DNA from: Barthelona sp. PCE | Taxonomy: Eukaryota > Metamonada: BaSk clade | NCBI GenBank assembly: GCA_040285745.1 | Contig: JAUFOR010000001.1 | Span: 868,001-932,000 of the forward strand | DNA length: 64,000 nucleotides | Direction of reading: 5' to 3' | Shown: positions 10,018-19,651 of the stretch, in pieces | How the letters are laid out: each line of letters starts with the position of its first letter | Position numbering within the stretch: the stretch's first letter is position 1 | The notes under the pieces: generated by a model | The model's database searches: none | What the model was told of the DNA's origin: nothing | The model's input: the letters and a program-made list of their open reading frames with translations, nothing else | Translations under genes and position numbers: made by a program

Positions 10018-13000
10018 TTACACTTCTTCAAAGTCTTCGTCCTCCTCATCAGATGGGAGGTTGACTGTTTGTGGGGCGACAGGAGCATCGATAACCGGTG
10101 ACACTTCCCGTGCCTGTACTTCATCACTTAAATCATCACTTTCCTCATTCTCTTCACTCATAGGATCTTCTGAATTAATGTGACTGTTTTCTTCTTCCTT
10201 TTCCTGTTCAGCTTGAGTTTCGGCGAAAGGATCAAACTCATCAGAGAATCTCTCGTTCTTTTCTTTGTAAAACGCATGCAGAGATTTACCTTGCCTCCTT
10301 AACAGCTCCTCTTCGTCTTCACGGTGCTGACTATACTGGTCTGCGATATACATCATTGTGGCTTCAGCGGTCTCCCTTGTATGCCTGAATATAAACTCTT
10401 TGTCGTCTTCTCTCATTTTCTTCGCTTTCTTGATGAGATAGGCAATATGCTGCTTGCGTTTAGCTTCTTCTTCTTCCATGATATTATCGCGCATTTCGAA
10501 AATTCGCTGTTTCTCCTCAAGACGCTTTTTCTGACGCTCCATTCTCTCCTTCTGCTGTTTTTTGAGCAGTTTGCGGCGCATCTTTCGCTCTGCCGTGTAA
10601 GAATACTCATCTTGCTCAGCCATCAGCTCAAGTTCACGCAACATTGCAGTCTTTTCCTTTTCTTTCTTTTCTCTGCGCTTGCGCATTTTCTCGATATCGC
10701 GTTGCTGTTTAGCTTTTTCCTTTTCACGCATCTGCTTTAGGGATAATCTTTTTTCTTGCTCTTCCTTCTTTCTATTCTCTCGGAACTGCTCAACTTTTGT
10801 CTTCATCGTCGCCAGATCCTCATCAGGCAGCGTGAAAGACGCACTGGCAGATGACTGTCGCTTTCTCTTCTGCTTGATCCTCTCACGACGTCTTGCTTCT
10901 TTGTTCTTCTTATCACGGAATTCAGAAATTTCTGGCTTAACCTTCTCGAGCACACGGCGACGAGGAGCAAGACGCTTGTCAACAGCTTCGATCTCCTTTT
11001 TAATGGCAGCTTCGGCTTCCTCCTTTATAGAATCAACCTGTTTGAGATGCTTCTTATATGCTTTATAGTAGCTCTTCTCCTTCTCACGCTGCTCCTTGAA
11101 CTTCTTACCGAGCTCCTTACCGCGCTCCAAAGCACGTTTGGCAGAGTTGCTGCGCTTGGTTGTCTTCCTAATCTTTCTCACAATAACACGGCGACATTCT
11201 TCTTCCTCCATACGCATCATCTCGAGCTTCTGCTGATCTTCCATACGGTCTATGATGAAATCAACGCGGCGCTGATCTTTTTCAGAGTATTCAGCCTCTT
11301 CACGCTCAAAATACAACTGCTCATCTCTCTTGTTGCTGAAAACAGGCTTGTTCGTGCGCATAGTCTCCTTAACGCGGTTCTGAATGCTTTCAAAGCGCGA
11401 ATATATTTCAGGGGTCGATAAGCGCTTCACCTCTTCGCGCATTGCATATTTATACTTGCCGCGTGGAGAATCAAACACACGACTCTCAACATGAGCGTAC
11501 TTCTTCTTGAAGGAGACGGTGCTCAGCCTACTGGAGTTAAGATCCTTTCGTAAAGAGGCGTTGAGCGAGGCCCCAACAGGAATGGGTTTGTACTTTGGAC
11601 GGCTGGTAAGCGATCCGCTACTGCCCACACGGGTGGGACTGAGCGTAACAAACTGCGACATACGGTTGTTCGGATCGTCTTTCTTCAGTTTCTCACGGTT
11701 ATCGTGGTTAACATGGTAGAAGAGACGCTCAATCATACGAACAATGCTCTTCGGCCAGATTAACGAGGTCATTTTGACGGGGAAAGCAAACATCGTGATA
11801 CTAATTCCTTTGTAGTCCTTCATAGAACTATAGAGATCGATCAGAAGGGGGTTCAACGGTCTAGGTTCAAGTAAAGTCTCCAACTTGTACAGCTCAAAGA
11901 CGTGCCAAATATCATACGTGGCGCTCTCCACCTCCAAAATTGGACAGGCGTTAACCGTATAATCAAAGTCGCTGAGGTCCTGGGCATCCTCTCCGATCTG
12001 GAAGAACTGCTTGAGTACGTTTAACTGTTCACAGTCGCTTTGTTCATGGATTTCTGTGATGAAGGTGTTTGTATCAAGATCCTCCAGTATCTGTCGTAAG
12101 AAATCCTTCTCGGGGAGAGCCCACTTGTGGAAGAGAATACGAACCATGAAGTCAAAGATGGGAGCATGTTGTAAGTATGTGATGTTGAATTTGAGGAAGA
12201 GCTCAGAAATGTTGATGTGTGAAAAAGATTTGTTATCTCTGAAGAAGATCATGTAATCGATGATATCATCGTTTAGCACAAGCAGCATTTCATTACAACC
12301 CCAGAAAAGATCGCAGCACAATTCGAACAGAAATTGGTTTGAAATCTTGGCCTTAAGAAGCTTTTGGATGAAGCACACGTCAGTGTACTCGAATTGGTCG
12401 GCAGTAAATCCAGAGTAGAGCTCGACCAAAGTCCCAGAGTACTCATTGATTGGCACAAACGGTAGAACAAATGCTCTGAAGTAGACGTTATCAAAGTTTG
12501 GTGCGATGATCAACAAAAACACTTGGAAAAATTGTGCAGCAAACGGGCTCTCGAGGAACGACGGAGAATTGATCATGCCTGCAAAGAAAACAAAGGCGAA
12601 GTTACTAATTTGAGAGAACTGTTCGCTCAAAAACTTCTTAGTCAGTATTTTGTTGTTATAAGTGGATGTAATCAAGTTGGAGTCGTACAGCTGGAAGGTT
12701 TCGCTAAACAACAGCACATCGAGCATGTCATTGAATGAATCCATGATTGTGTGGTCGTCGAAACTAATATTATACTCTTTGGGAGCATAGGCAAATATAC
12801 CGCACACTGTTTGAAAGCATGCCAACTTGTTGACCATCAGCTTTTCATCGTCGAAGATCATGATCATTTCGGTGAGGAAGAGCGATATGTCGGTGGATTG
12901 AAGGCTGTTCAATAGAGTTGGCAATATGCAGGCCAGTATGTTAGTTGCCTGGAAAATATGTTTGAAAAGACCAAAGAAGGACTTTTTAAAGATGTATTTG

Positions 13001-14013
13001 TCCAAATCAATCGTTAGGATAAGAGATAAAAGTCTTACATGAACGCTTTCTTCATCAAAGAATTCTGAATCCATAAACTCTAAGAACAGAACAAGGAATG
13101 CCTCCAGGTTGAAGAATTTCAATACAGTCAGCTGTAATTCCCTTGGTAACGATCTTAACAAACAGAAGAAAAAATCACTGGTCTGTTCCCGAAGAATCAA
13201 ATCATTGCTAAAAAGACCTTCTTGGAAGACGCATGTTACAAGGTTTAGGAAAGAAGGCTCTTTAGTGAGTAAAGAAGCCAGTAATGCAACCGGGAAGTGC
13301 TCGACAAAATTGACGTTACCAATCGTCTTACGGATACAGTTTCTGAACTCAAGATACTTAGCTGTGAGTCCCACGAAGAAGCTGGACGGTAAGATCTTCA
13401 ATTTATGGCAGAAATGACCTGTAAGGAGATCCAAAACAGTTTCACAGTGAATCAACTCTTGTTTGGGAGGAAGGAGGCTATCCCTGAGGATATCCTGCTC
13501 CTTTAGCGCGAATGGGTCGAATATATTGTCAGCAAAAGCCTTTTCGAATCGCTCTATCTCGATATTTTCCGATTCTGGAACTGTTTCTTTATCTCTATCT
13601 TTCTTTGACAACGTCTTGAACTGTCGGTTATGGAAGTCTATCTCGAATGCTTGGAGATTTAGGATAATATCTGTTACAATGTCCAAGTTTCCTTCAGAAA
13701 TTTGTTGAATAAAGGCTTTAGATAGATTGATCTTGAAAACATCATTAATGTACTGGAAAAGGATCGTCCAATTGAAGAAATACGTTTTCTGGTTGAATAA
13801 TCTCTTTAAACTGGGTGCTGGCCGAGCGCTTAACTGGTTTCTCTGTGCAAGAGAGCTTAAAAGCATTCGAATTGGCTCTCCGTTCAGTAAAAGGTGATCT
13901 ACATCGCTGCCGAAGTCAGCAAATCGCTTTGCTTGCTCGTTTAAAGGTGTTAGTTCGGAAAAAACACCATGTGATTTGAGAAATTCAAATAAATCTTTGC
14001 GTAACCGTACCAT
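10018..14013 (-). CDS. Large protein with helical N-terminus and basic coiled-coil C-terminus
   Basis: 1331 residues, not assigned to a family. Residues 1-110 have a pattern slightly like a calponin-homology domain (NWTILFQYIND, then SEGNLDIVTDIILNL). Residues about 180-780 are Leu/Phe-rich helices suggesting an armadillo or HEAT-like solenoid. A linker with Ser/Arg patches follows (about 800-850). Residues about 870-1260 are a long, highly charged single helix or coiled coil rich in K, R and E. The last 60 residues are very acidic. The mix resembles cytoskeletal or axonemal scaffold proteins, which is inference only. There is no intron and no catalytic motif. Confidence 0.75.
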   Translation of the reverse strand: MVRLRKDLFEFLKSHGVFSELTPLNEQAKRFADFGSDVDHLLLNGEPIRMLLSSLAQRNQLSARPAPSLKRLFNQKTYFFNWTILFQYINDVFKINLSKAFIQQISEGNLDIVTDIILNLQAFEIDFHNRQFKTLSKKDRDKETVPESENIEIERFEKAFADNIFDPFALKEQDILRDSLLPPKQELIHCETVLDLLTGHFCHKLKILPSSFFVGLTAKYLEFRNCIRKTIGNVNFVEHFPVALLASLLTKEPSFLNLVTCVFQEGLFSNDLILREQTSDFFFCLLRSLPRELQLTVLKFFNLEAFLVLFLEFMDSEFFDEESVHVRLLSLILTIDLDKYIFKKSFFGLFKHIFQATNILACILPTLLNSLQSTDISLFLTEMIMIFDDEKLMVNKLACFQTVCGIFAYAPKEYNISFDDHTIMDSFNDMLDVLLFSETFQLYDSNLITSTYNNKILTKKFLSEQFSQISNFAFVFFAGMINSPSFLESPFAAQFFQVFLLIIAPNFDNVYFRAFVLPFVPINEYSGTLVELYSGFTADQFEYTDVCFIQKLLKAKISNQFLFELCCDLFWGCNEMLLVLNDDIIDYMIFFRDNKSFSHINISELFLKFNITYLQHAPIFDFMVRILFHKWALPEKDFLRQILEDLDTNTFITEIHEQSDCEQLNVLKQFFQIGEDAQDLSDFDYTVNACPILEVESATYDIWHVFELYKLETLLEPRPLNPLLIDLYSSMKDYKGISITMFAFPVKMTSLIWPKSIVRMIERLFYHVNHDNREKLKKDDPNNRMSQFVTLSPTRVGSSGSLTSRPKYKPIPVGASLNASLRKDLNSSRLSTVSFKKKYAHVESRVFDSPRGKYKYAMREEVKRLSTPEIYSRFESIQNRVKETMRTNKPVFSNKRDEQLYFEREEAEYSEKDQRRVDFIIDRMEDQQKLEMMRMEEEECRRVIVRKIRKTTKRSNSAKRALERGKELGKKFKEQREKEKSYYKAYKKHLKQVDSIKEEAEAAIKKEIEAVDKRLAPRRRVLEKVKPEISEFRDKKNKEARRRERIKQKRKRQSSASASFTLPDEDLATMKTKVEQFRENRKKEEQEKRLSLKQMREKEKAKQQRDIEKMRKRREKKEKEKTAMLRELELMAEQDEYSYTAERKMRRKLLKKQQKERMERQKKRLEEKQRIFEMRDNIMEEEEAKRKQHIAYLIKKAKKMREDDKEFIFRHTRETAEATMMYIADQYSQHREDEEELLRRQGKSLHAFYKEKNERFSDEFDPFAETQAEQEKEEENSHINSEDPMSEENEESDDLSDEVQAREVSPVIDAPVAPQTVNLPSDEEDEDFEEV

Positions 14014-14243
14014 TTGTGCGTGTTAGCCGGCTATTCAAAGGTATCTTAAATGGAAAAGGAGTCAATGTTTAAAAACAGATATAGAATTCTCCAGTTTTGG
14101 TTCCGTTTACTTAATGTCATGTGTGAGTGATATGGTACTAACTTGCACGTTAATGACCACAAAGAACTCTAGAATCTGATAATTGGAAAAAAGATCAAAA
14201 ACTACAACGCTACCTTTATCTGAGATGAGAAAATCATGAATTA
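14014..14243. other. Intergenic, no gene seen
   Basis: 230 AT-rich bases between two minus-strand genes: upstream region of the coiled-coil gene is on the right of its start, and the TRM11 3' end is on the far side. No repeat or RNA gene was recognised. Confidence 0.4.
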
Positions 14244-15740
14244 TCACGTCTGAGGCGAAACACTGATGGGCAATTTATGTGTAGGAGTACCCATACCAAG
14301 GAAACAGTTGTACATTTTCTTCACCTGCTTCCTCCACAGCTTGACTGGTCGAATCTTACTCTTAACAGGCTTGATCATCAAACCAAGCTGCTCATGGGTG
14401 CTAATCGCTTCACATCTCTCGTCATAGTCTTCGGTATCGATAACGCACAATGTATCTCTTTTCTCAAGAACTACAAGTGTTCTTGATCCACCAAGACCCA
14501 TTGTCTGCGTGTAGGTACCGACCACATGCATATTAGACTCTGTGGGCAAGAACAATTCGACAATCTTAGATCGAGAAATTGGTTGTAAATTCCCAATTGC
14601 TTCAACCATCTCCGCGCTTGTCTGTTTCTTTGTGTTCTTGCAATACGTCTCGTAATCATCAACAGTGAAGGGGTATATTGTGGGGTGGGGCGCCAAAAAT
14701 AAAAACAATCCCCCTAACTTCAATACAGATTGTTGATAGAAAATCGTCTCTTGAATTAATGAGATTGAAGAGCGCATGCAGCTCATCCACCCATCGACAT
14801 ACCCACCATCAGCGTGACCAATACCTACTCTCTTCCCGTATGGTGGGTCGCAAATAATCGCATCCACGATTCCTGAGCGTAGCACAGGATAAGCAGCATT
14901 TCCACGTGCAACAACCGGCTCTGGGAGCCCAAGTTCCTTAAAGTTATCCGCTACTGTATGTACTTCACCAGTGTGAGTGTACTTCTCACCTATTCTTCCA
15001 TTAAGCCACCTGACATCAAGCTCTGTTCCGATAACATGCGCCCCCAACATCGCAGCGGTGATTATGACCGACCCAGTCCCACAGAAACAGTCATAGACCA
15101 CAGAACCCGGCTTGACTCTGGCTATCCTACACATGAGCAAGGCCCATAGCGGATCAAGTGAAGTTGTGCCTATAAAAGGCCTCCTGTTGAGCGCGAGCTT
15201 ACCAATGATCGCTTGAGAGGCATTTCTTCCCTGTTCACACTCCAATATACCAAAGGAAAACATGAATTTATCAGGGTCTTCCCCTGCAAAAGAGTTGGTC
15301 CTTGATATGTTGTACTGTACTGTACGGCATACATACACTGTTTCTTCGCCCAACTTCGGATCGCCACATGCGTGGAAGATCTTTTTTTTCAAGTCTGGAT
15401 CTATTTCCCGCTGGTAATTATCAACCATGAGGTTATCTCCTTCCATAATGGGCGTATTTTCCCTTATATAGGCGTGAAACTGATCCTCTGTCCCGTAGAA
15501 CTGTTCACGATAGATATATCGTACGAGCAGGCAATCATTAACCACCTTCTTGAGATTATGTACATCATCTGTCGATACGAGGATGTTTAAAATAGGGTCC
15601 CATGTAGGCAGAGTGTCATCATGATCGAGAATATCAACATTGTGACGTTTTGCATTTGCTAAAAACTCGCCCAATCGAAAATCGTAATTTTTTTGTGCAA
15701 AAACAACCTTTAGATCCGTCATTCCAAACCTGTCAGTCAT
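14244..15740 (-). CDS. TRMT11: tRNA (guanine-N2)-methyltransferase TRM11
   Basis: 498 residues from the ATG at 15740. TRM11, with TRM112, makes N2-methylguanosine at position 10 of tRNA. The N-terminal half is the THUMP-like region. The SAM-binding core begins near residue 190: RRPFIGTTSLDPLWALLMCRIARVKPGS, then VYDCFCGTGSVIITAAMLGA (motif I), IGTELD (motif II) and the catalytic CDPPYGKR (family DPPYG). The frame is open a further 77 codons upstream to 15971, but that part is AT-rich, overlaps the divergent gene and lacks family similarity, so I excluded it. An in-frame ATG at 15722 is the alternative start. Confidence 0.88.
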   Translation of the reverse strand: MTDRFGMTDLKVVFAQKNYDFRLGEFLANAKRHNVDILDHDDTLPTWDPILNILVSTDDVHNLKKVVNDCLLVRYIYREQFYGTEDQFHAYIRENTPIMEGDNLMVDNYQREIDPDLKKKIFHACGDPKLGEETVYVCRTVQYNISRTNSFAGEDPDKFMFSFGILECEQGRNASQAIIGKLALNRRPFIGTTSLDPLWALLMCRIARVKPGSVVYDCFCGTGSVIITAAMLGAHVIGTELDVRWLNGRIGEKYTHTGEVHTVADNFKELGLPEPVVARGNAAYPVLRSGIVDAIICDPPYGKRVGIGHADGGYVDGWMSCMRSSISLIQETIFYQQSVLKLGGLFLFLAPHPTIYPFTVDDYETYCKNTKKQTSAEMVEAIGNLQPISRSKIVELFLPTESNMHVVGTYTQTMGLGGSRTLVVLEKRDTLCVIDTEDYDERCEAISTHEQLGLMIKPVKSKIRPVKLWRKQVKKMYNCFLGMGTPTHKLPISVSPQT

Positions 15741-15951
15741 TGTAATAAGTGAAAAGGTACTTATTGTGAAATGGTGCCTGCTGAATTTAAAAAGGGTTCG
15801 CAAACATTTTATTACTGTGAACGGAGATATTGTGTATTTTATCGGTCTCACAGCCTGCGAATCTAAGATTGTAAAGGATTTCCATTTTGTTTTACATTTT
15901 AGCACCCATTTCTCTATTTTTTGTATATTTAAGACATTGGGCTTGTTGCAA

Positions 15952-17367
15952 ATGGACTCATCGATACGCAAACTAAGGAAAAGGATAGATGCGCTGCAAT
16001 CTGAGAATGAAAATTTGAAGGTTCAAGCAATGCAGCAGAAGAACGAATTCACAAATCAGATAGGGCTCCTCCAAAAGCAAATTGAGGATCTTCAGCGTAA
16101 AAAAGTTGAGCTAATTGCTAAGACTGATTCAATAAGAACGCTTGAAAGTGAATTGGTAGAATTGTATTTGGATACCGTTGATAGAAGCCATCTTGACTTG
16201 ATGGACGAGCAACTGATTGAGGAACAGAGGAATCGTGAACGAAGGAACATGAAAAAATTAAACAGCATCGAGTTAGTCAACTATCTTCGTTCCAATTTGA
16301 GTTTGTTGATTCAGTTTAAGGAAGATTTCGAGACAGAGTTATCCGGCAAGGTTAATAGAAGATATGATACAATTAATGAGAAGAGTAATGTACTTAAAGA
16401 GGAAAACAAAAAACTTACATTGGATCTGGCAGATTGTCAGGAGAACCAATCAGTTTTGCAATTAGAAAATGATCGCTTGGTGGAATTGAATACGCAGTTG
16501 GAGGAGAAGTTGGCAAATAATGATAGATTGAATCAAAGTATTAGAACTGAACTGGGAGAGGCCAAGCATAAATTAAATGGTCGAGATCGTTTGTTTGAAG
16601 AAAAAACGAATTTATTGACTAGAGAGGTGAAGAACGGTGAGCTAAAACAGTTGGTTATTGAGAAACAGGAAGTTGAGATATGTTTACTTTCAAACAGACA
16701 CAAAAATTTGTTTACAAAGATAACCAACACTAAAAGAATTCATGAAGAAGACCTTTTGAAGATGAGACAAAACGAGAGTACTTTGCAAAAGGTTATCACA
16801 GAGCAGGACATAGAGATAAAAGCACTGAAAAAGAATTTACAAAGTTATAAGAGGAACATTGTTTTGGCACGTCAGAATCACTTCGAAACAGAGAGAAAGA
16901 GGCTACAAACGATGCTTAACGAGAAGAATGGGCAGCTTTCCGAGCATGAGAAGGAAATAAGGTCGCTTCGAAGCGAAAACATGAAACTGGCCGAGAGGAA
17001 CATTGGACTCAAACGCGAGTATGATAAATTATTCAGAATTGCGCAACGTGGAGAGAAGGAGATGACTAATGTGAAACAGAGAGCAGAAAAGCGCAGTGAT
17101 GAGAATGCGTTAGAGACTGTGTTGGTTAAGGGAATGCTTGAGAAGAAGAGCAAAGAAAATGATAGCTTAAAGTCCGAAATTGAACGTTTGCAACATCAGG
17201 GAAGTCGTATGATGATGTCTAGTGTGAGCAGAGACGCAGAAAGAAGCAAATTTAGAGAAAAGATAGAACATGTTAGGGAGGAAGCTTATGTTGCCAGAGT
17301 TGTGAGTAACACACCAACGAAAAAACCGGTTGGAACTCCTAACGTTGGTGTCAGAACCGCCCAGTAG
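15952..17367 (+). CDS. Coiled-coil protein of unknown function
   Basis: 471 residues from the ATG at 15952 (MDSSIRKLRKR). Nearly the whole length, about 5-440, shows heptad patterns rich in Glu, Lys, Leu and Asn, so a long parallel coiled coil is expected. The tail is Thr/Pro/Val-rich and could be a short docking segment. The frame is open upstream to 15766, but that part reads like AT-rich promoter DNA and overlaps the upstream extension of TRM11. No family is recognised; cytoskeletal, centrosomal or Golgi tether roles are all possible. Its stop is 14 bases from the convergent PAP2-like gene. Confidence 0.8.
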   Translation: MDSSIRKLRKRIDALQSENENLKVQAMQQKNEFTNQIGLLQKQIEDLQRKKVELIAKTDSIRTLESELVELYLDTVDRSHLDLMDEQLIEEQRNRERRNMKKLNSIELVNYLRSNLSLLIQFKEDFETELSGKVNRRYDTINEKSNVLKEENKKLTLDLADCQENQSVLQLENDRLVELNTQLEEKLANNDRLNQSIRTELGEAKHKLNGRDRLFEEKTNLLTREVKNGELKQLVIEKQEVEICLLSNRHKNLFTKITNTKRIHEEDLLKMRQNESTLQKVITEQDIEIKALKKNLQSYKRNIVLARQNHFETERKRLQTMLNEKNGQLSEHEKEIRSLRSENMKLAERNIGLKREYDKLFRIAQRGEKEMTNVKQRAEKRSDENALETVLVKGMLEKKSKENDSLKSEIERLQHQGSRMMMSSVSRDAERSKFREKIEHVREEAYVARVVSNTPTKKPVGTPNVGVRTAQ

Positions 17368-17381
17368 ACAATAAAATTAAT

Positions 17382-18038
17382 TTACTCCTTTTTGAGCTTT
17401 TTGAGCTTCGGTTCAATTAAAAGGAAAGGTAAAATCAATAGAACAAGAACAGCCGCTCCGATAATATCCACAATGTAGTGTTGCTTGGTCGTCAGAGTTG
17501 ATACAATGATGCCTAATGACCATAAAGCTGTAGGGAGTCCAACTGACAGGTTTCTGAACTTAAAAACTGCAATTGTGCACAATAAACCCACAGAAACGTG
17601 CATACTGGGACAGCAGTTGAGGGGAGTGTCTGCCATATGGAGGAACTTCCAGACAGGTTGCCACAAAGTAGGTCTAGAGAGTGGATCCGGTCTGTAAGTG
17701 AGGTAAGTTGGATATAGGACAAAAATGATACCCTGAACGCTCATCATTATTCTCACGAGGAACCAGAAACGAGTTGTTCTTTCGGAATTGCGAATTAAAT
17801 ACGTGGCGACTAATGGTTGAACAAAGCTTGAAAAGTACAAGATAAGCGTCCAGTCGACAATGGGGATGCTGACGTTCTCATTAAAGAGTGTAGGGAGAAG
17901 GTGGTAGTCTATGAAGTGAAGTTTGTTAGGAATCATGTAGCAGAGCCCAAAGAAAATGAGTGAGAATGCTAACTGGACCAAATTATGTTTTTCTGGCGTG
18001 TTAGCCCAACGAGAGAAGAAAAATTTGGGCAAAAACAT
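17382..18038 (-). CDS. PAP2-superfamily membrane enzyme, sphingolipid-synthase-like
   Basis: 218 residues with about five to six membrane helices. The lipid phosphatase/phosphotransferase motifs are CCPSMHVSVG (histidine of motif C2) and STLTTKQHYIVDIIGA (His and Asp of motif C3). The CPSMH and TKQHYIVD wording is closer to sphingomyelin or inositol-phosphorylceramide synthases than to plain PAP2 phosphatases. The reaction would then be transfer of a phospho-headgroup from a glycerophospholipid to ceramide at the Golgi or plasma membrane. The donor is unknown. The cytosolic C-terminus is short and Lys-rich. Confidence 0.75.
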   Translation of the reverse strand: MFLPKFFFSRWANTPEKHNLVQLAFSLIFFGLCYMIPNKLHFIDYHLLPTLFNENVSIPIVDWTLILYFSSFVQPLVATYLIRNSERTTRFWFLVRIMMSVQGIIFVLYPTYLTYRPDPLSRPTLWQPVWKFLHMADTPLNCCPSMHVSVGLLCTIAVFKFRNLSVGLPTALWSLGIIVSTLTTKQHYIVDIIGAAVLVLLILPFLLIEPKLKKLKKE

Positions 18039-18289
18039 GTGTAAAAAAGTATATTTTGTAATGCAGAATTTTTAGGTTAGATTTTTGGATGAAAACACTA
18101 CAACTGTCAAGGTATTTGGATATACAGTTAGGAAATGTTGATAATCATAGAAACTTGTTACCTAGCTCTATCCTTCTTCGTTCTCGCATTGTTGTTGGTT
18201 CATACACTCTGGGACAGCGATGTGACATGCGTGAAACATTGCCGTGTTACTTTTATTTTGTTATATTTACTTGATCAAAAACGTCCCTC

Positions 18290-18436
18290 TTCCATTCGAG
18301 TTAATCGATAAAAGCCACGCTACGCGATCTGATCTGATCGAATAGTGCCTGGGAGAAGGTAGAAGCATCCCGGCTGGAATGTGCGTCGATGTTTTACATT
18401 TGAGACGCTACTGTCGACTCCGGGAGACAAGATCAT
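18290..18436 (+). other. Candidate structured RNA (unassigned)
   Basis: A GC-richer island within a 620-base AT-rich gap between a divergent gene pair. It has several complementary pairs: ATTCGA (18294-18299) with TCGAAT (18338-18343), CTGGGA (18349-18354) with TCCCGG (18368-18373) including one wobble, and GCGTC (18383-18387) with GACGC (18404-18408). TCCCGG can also pair with CCGGGA (18420-18425), giving two competing folds. I could not match it to tRNA, spliceosomal RNA, SRP RNA or RNase P, and the strand is not established. The rest of the gap (18039-18289 and 18437-18657) shows nothing recognisable. Confidence 0.25.
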
Positions 18437-18657
18437 TTATTTATTCTTAATTTGTGTTCGCAAACCTATTTCTATTGTTAAAATTAATAAAAAGATAACT
18501 GGAGATGAGGATGGAGGTTTGAGGAATATAAAAGATTTGTGAACCATAGATTCTTTCGTGGATTGGTTTAAAACAAGCTTTCGAGTCTATAACAGTGAAC
18601 ATAATGTCAGGTTCAAATCTCAAAAATGTAAAAAAGAATCTCTGCCATTTCAGCTGA

Positions 18658-18993
18658 ATGTCATCAGAAGAGAGGCAAAATGAACTCAAGAGGGATAGGA
18701 TCAAGCGTATAGTTGGGCCTTCAGATATATTATTGACGGATGAAGCAGCAGGAATTTTAAACACGATTTCAGATGAATTTATTGGTTTTATTGGTCATGA
18801 GAGCCGAGCACAAACAAGCGACAGGGTGATAAAAACAACAGATATTCATTCAGTCCTTTCTGAAATTGGCTATTCACATCTTTCTGATCAAATATCTCAT
18901 CTAACATCAGCACATCAAGCATACCATGCGGAACGCAAGAAACATAGACAGTTTCAACAGATGCTAGAGAGGAATTTAGGAGAAAACGAATAG
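18658..18993 (+). CDS. Histone-fold protein of the NF-YB/NC2-beta type
   Basis: 111 residues. After a basic start, DEAAGILNTISDEFIGFIGHESRA forms the long central helix of a histone fold. The following KTTDIHSVLSEIGY corresponds to the conserved (K)TI..(D/E)(D/H)(V/I)..AL..LG(F/Y) helix of NF-YB and Dr1/NC2 beta. The protein ends in a charged helix. It should pair with an NF-YC or DRAP1-type partner for DNA binding or TBP regulation; the choice between NF-Y and NC2 is open. Its last 18 bases overlap the 3' end of the convergent SNARE gene. Confidence 0.7.
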   Translation: MSSEERQNELKRDRIKRIVGPSDILLTDEAAGILNTISDEFIGFIGHESRAQTSDRVIKTTDIHSVLSEIGYSHLSDQISHLTSAHQAYHAERKKHRQFQQMLERNLGENE

Positions 18994-19584
18994 ATAAAGG
19001 AATACAAAAAATGTTACTATTGCGCCTATAACAGCCACGAGCACATCCTGCCTTGCTCTTTTAAACACAGAACCAATGACACCATCTGACTGACCTGCTA
19101 AACGATTTGTTCTGTCGAGCCCTCCATCAATTGACTTGAAACGATCGCTTTGGATGAAGAGACGCTCCAAAGAACTCATCGCGCTTGATTTGTAGTGACT
19201 GATCATTCGACTAATGTTGTTGAGCTTAAATTTTTCCTGAAAAAAAGTTTGTTGCAATTGTGGATCGCCAGTTCCATTAAGTAATCGATCTTTCTGTTCC
19301 TTGTGAAAGGTTTTCATTGATAACTGTTCTTCTAACTCTTGAAACGATTGTTCTAATTCGGATATTCGACTTTTCAACACTTCAAGTTGATTGTAAAAGG
19401 ACGTTTGATCAATATCCTCGTTCGCACCAGAAAATTCAAGTGAATAAAATGTTGAAAAGTCAATTCGAAGCATTGCTATAAGATTTTCAGCATCTGAAGG
19501 AAATTGTAATGAGCCCTCAAGTAAACCAATCCGCCTGGAGATCTGATGAAACAGTCTCTCCCCATCAGCCAAACTTGCTGTCAT
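18976..19584 (-). CDS. Golgi SNARE, membrin/Bos1-like
   Basis: 202 residues from the ATG at 19584. An N-terminal helical domain is followed by a SNARE-like helix (about 120-175: SSLERLFIQSDRFKSIDGGLDRTNRLAGQSDGVIGSVFKRA) and one C-terminal membrane helix (VLVAVIGAIVTFFVFLYLFVF) with almost no lumenal tail. This is tail-anchored architecture. The size and the position of the helix fit membrin/Bos1 or GOS28-like Qb-SNAREs of ER-Golgi traffic. The central layer residue is hard to fix by eye. The ORF extends 15 codons upstream, but that part is hydrophobic and unlike the family. Confidence 0.68.
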   Translation of the reverse strand: MTASLADGERLFHQISRRIGLLEGSLQFPSDAENLIAMLRIDFSTFYSLEFSGANEDIDQTSFYNQLEVLKSRISELEQSFQELEEQLSMKTFHKEQKDRLLNGTGDPQLQQTFFQEKFKLNNISRMISHYKSSAMSSLERLFIQSDRFKSIDGGLDRTNRLAGQSDGVIGSVFKRARQDVLVAVIGAIVTFFVFLYLFVFS

Positions 19585-19651
19585 ATGAATATTGAAAGAT
19601 GATGAAAACAAAATTACAACCCCATTCACCTATTTTTAGGTATACAAATGC

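Noticed and set aside
15741-15971. Upstream extension of TRM11 to 15971
   Set aside because: AT-rich, overlaps the divergent gene and its promoter, and lacks family similarity; the ATG at 15740 fits better.
18290-18436. tRNA or spliceosomal snRNA at the GC-rich island
   Set aside because: No T-loop or anticodon arm and none of the conserved U1, U2, U4, U5 or U6 strings that I know.
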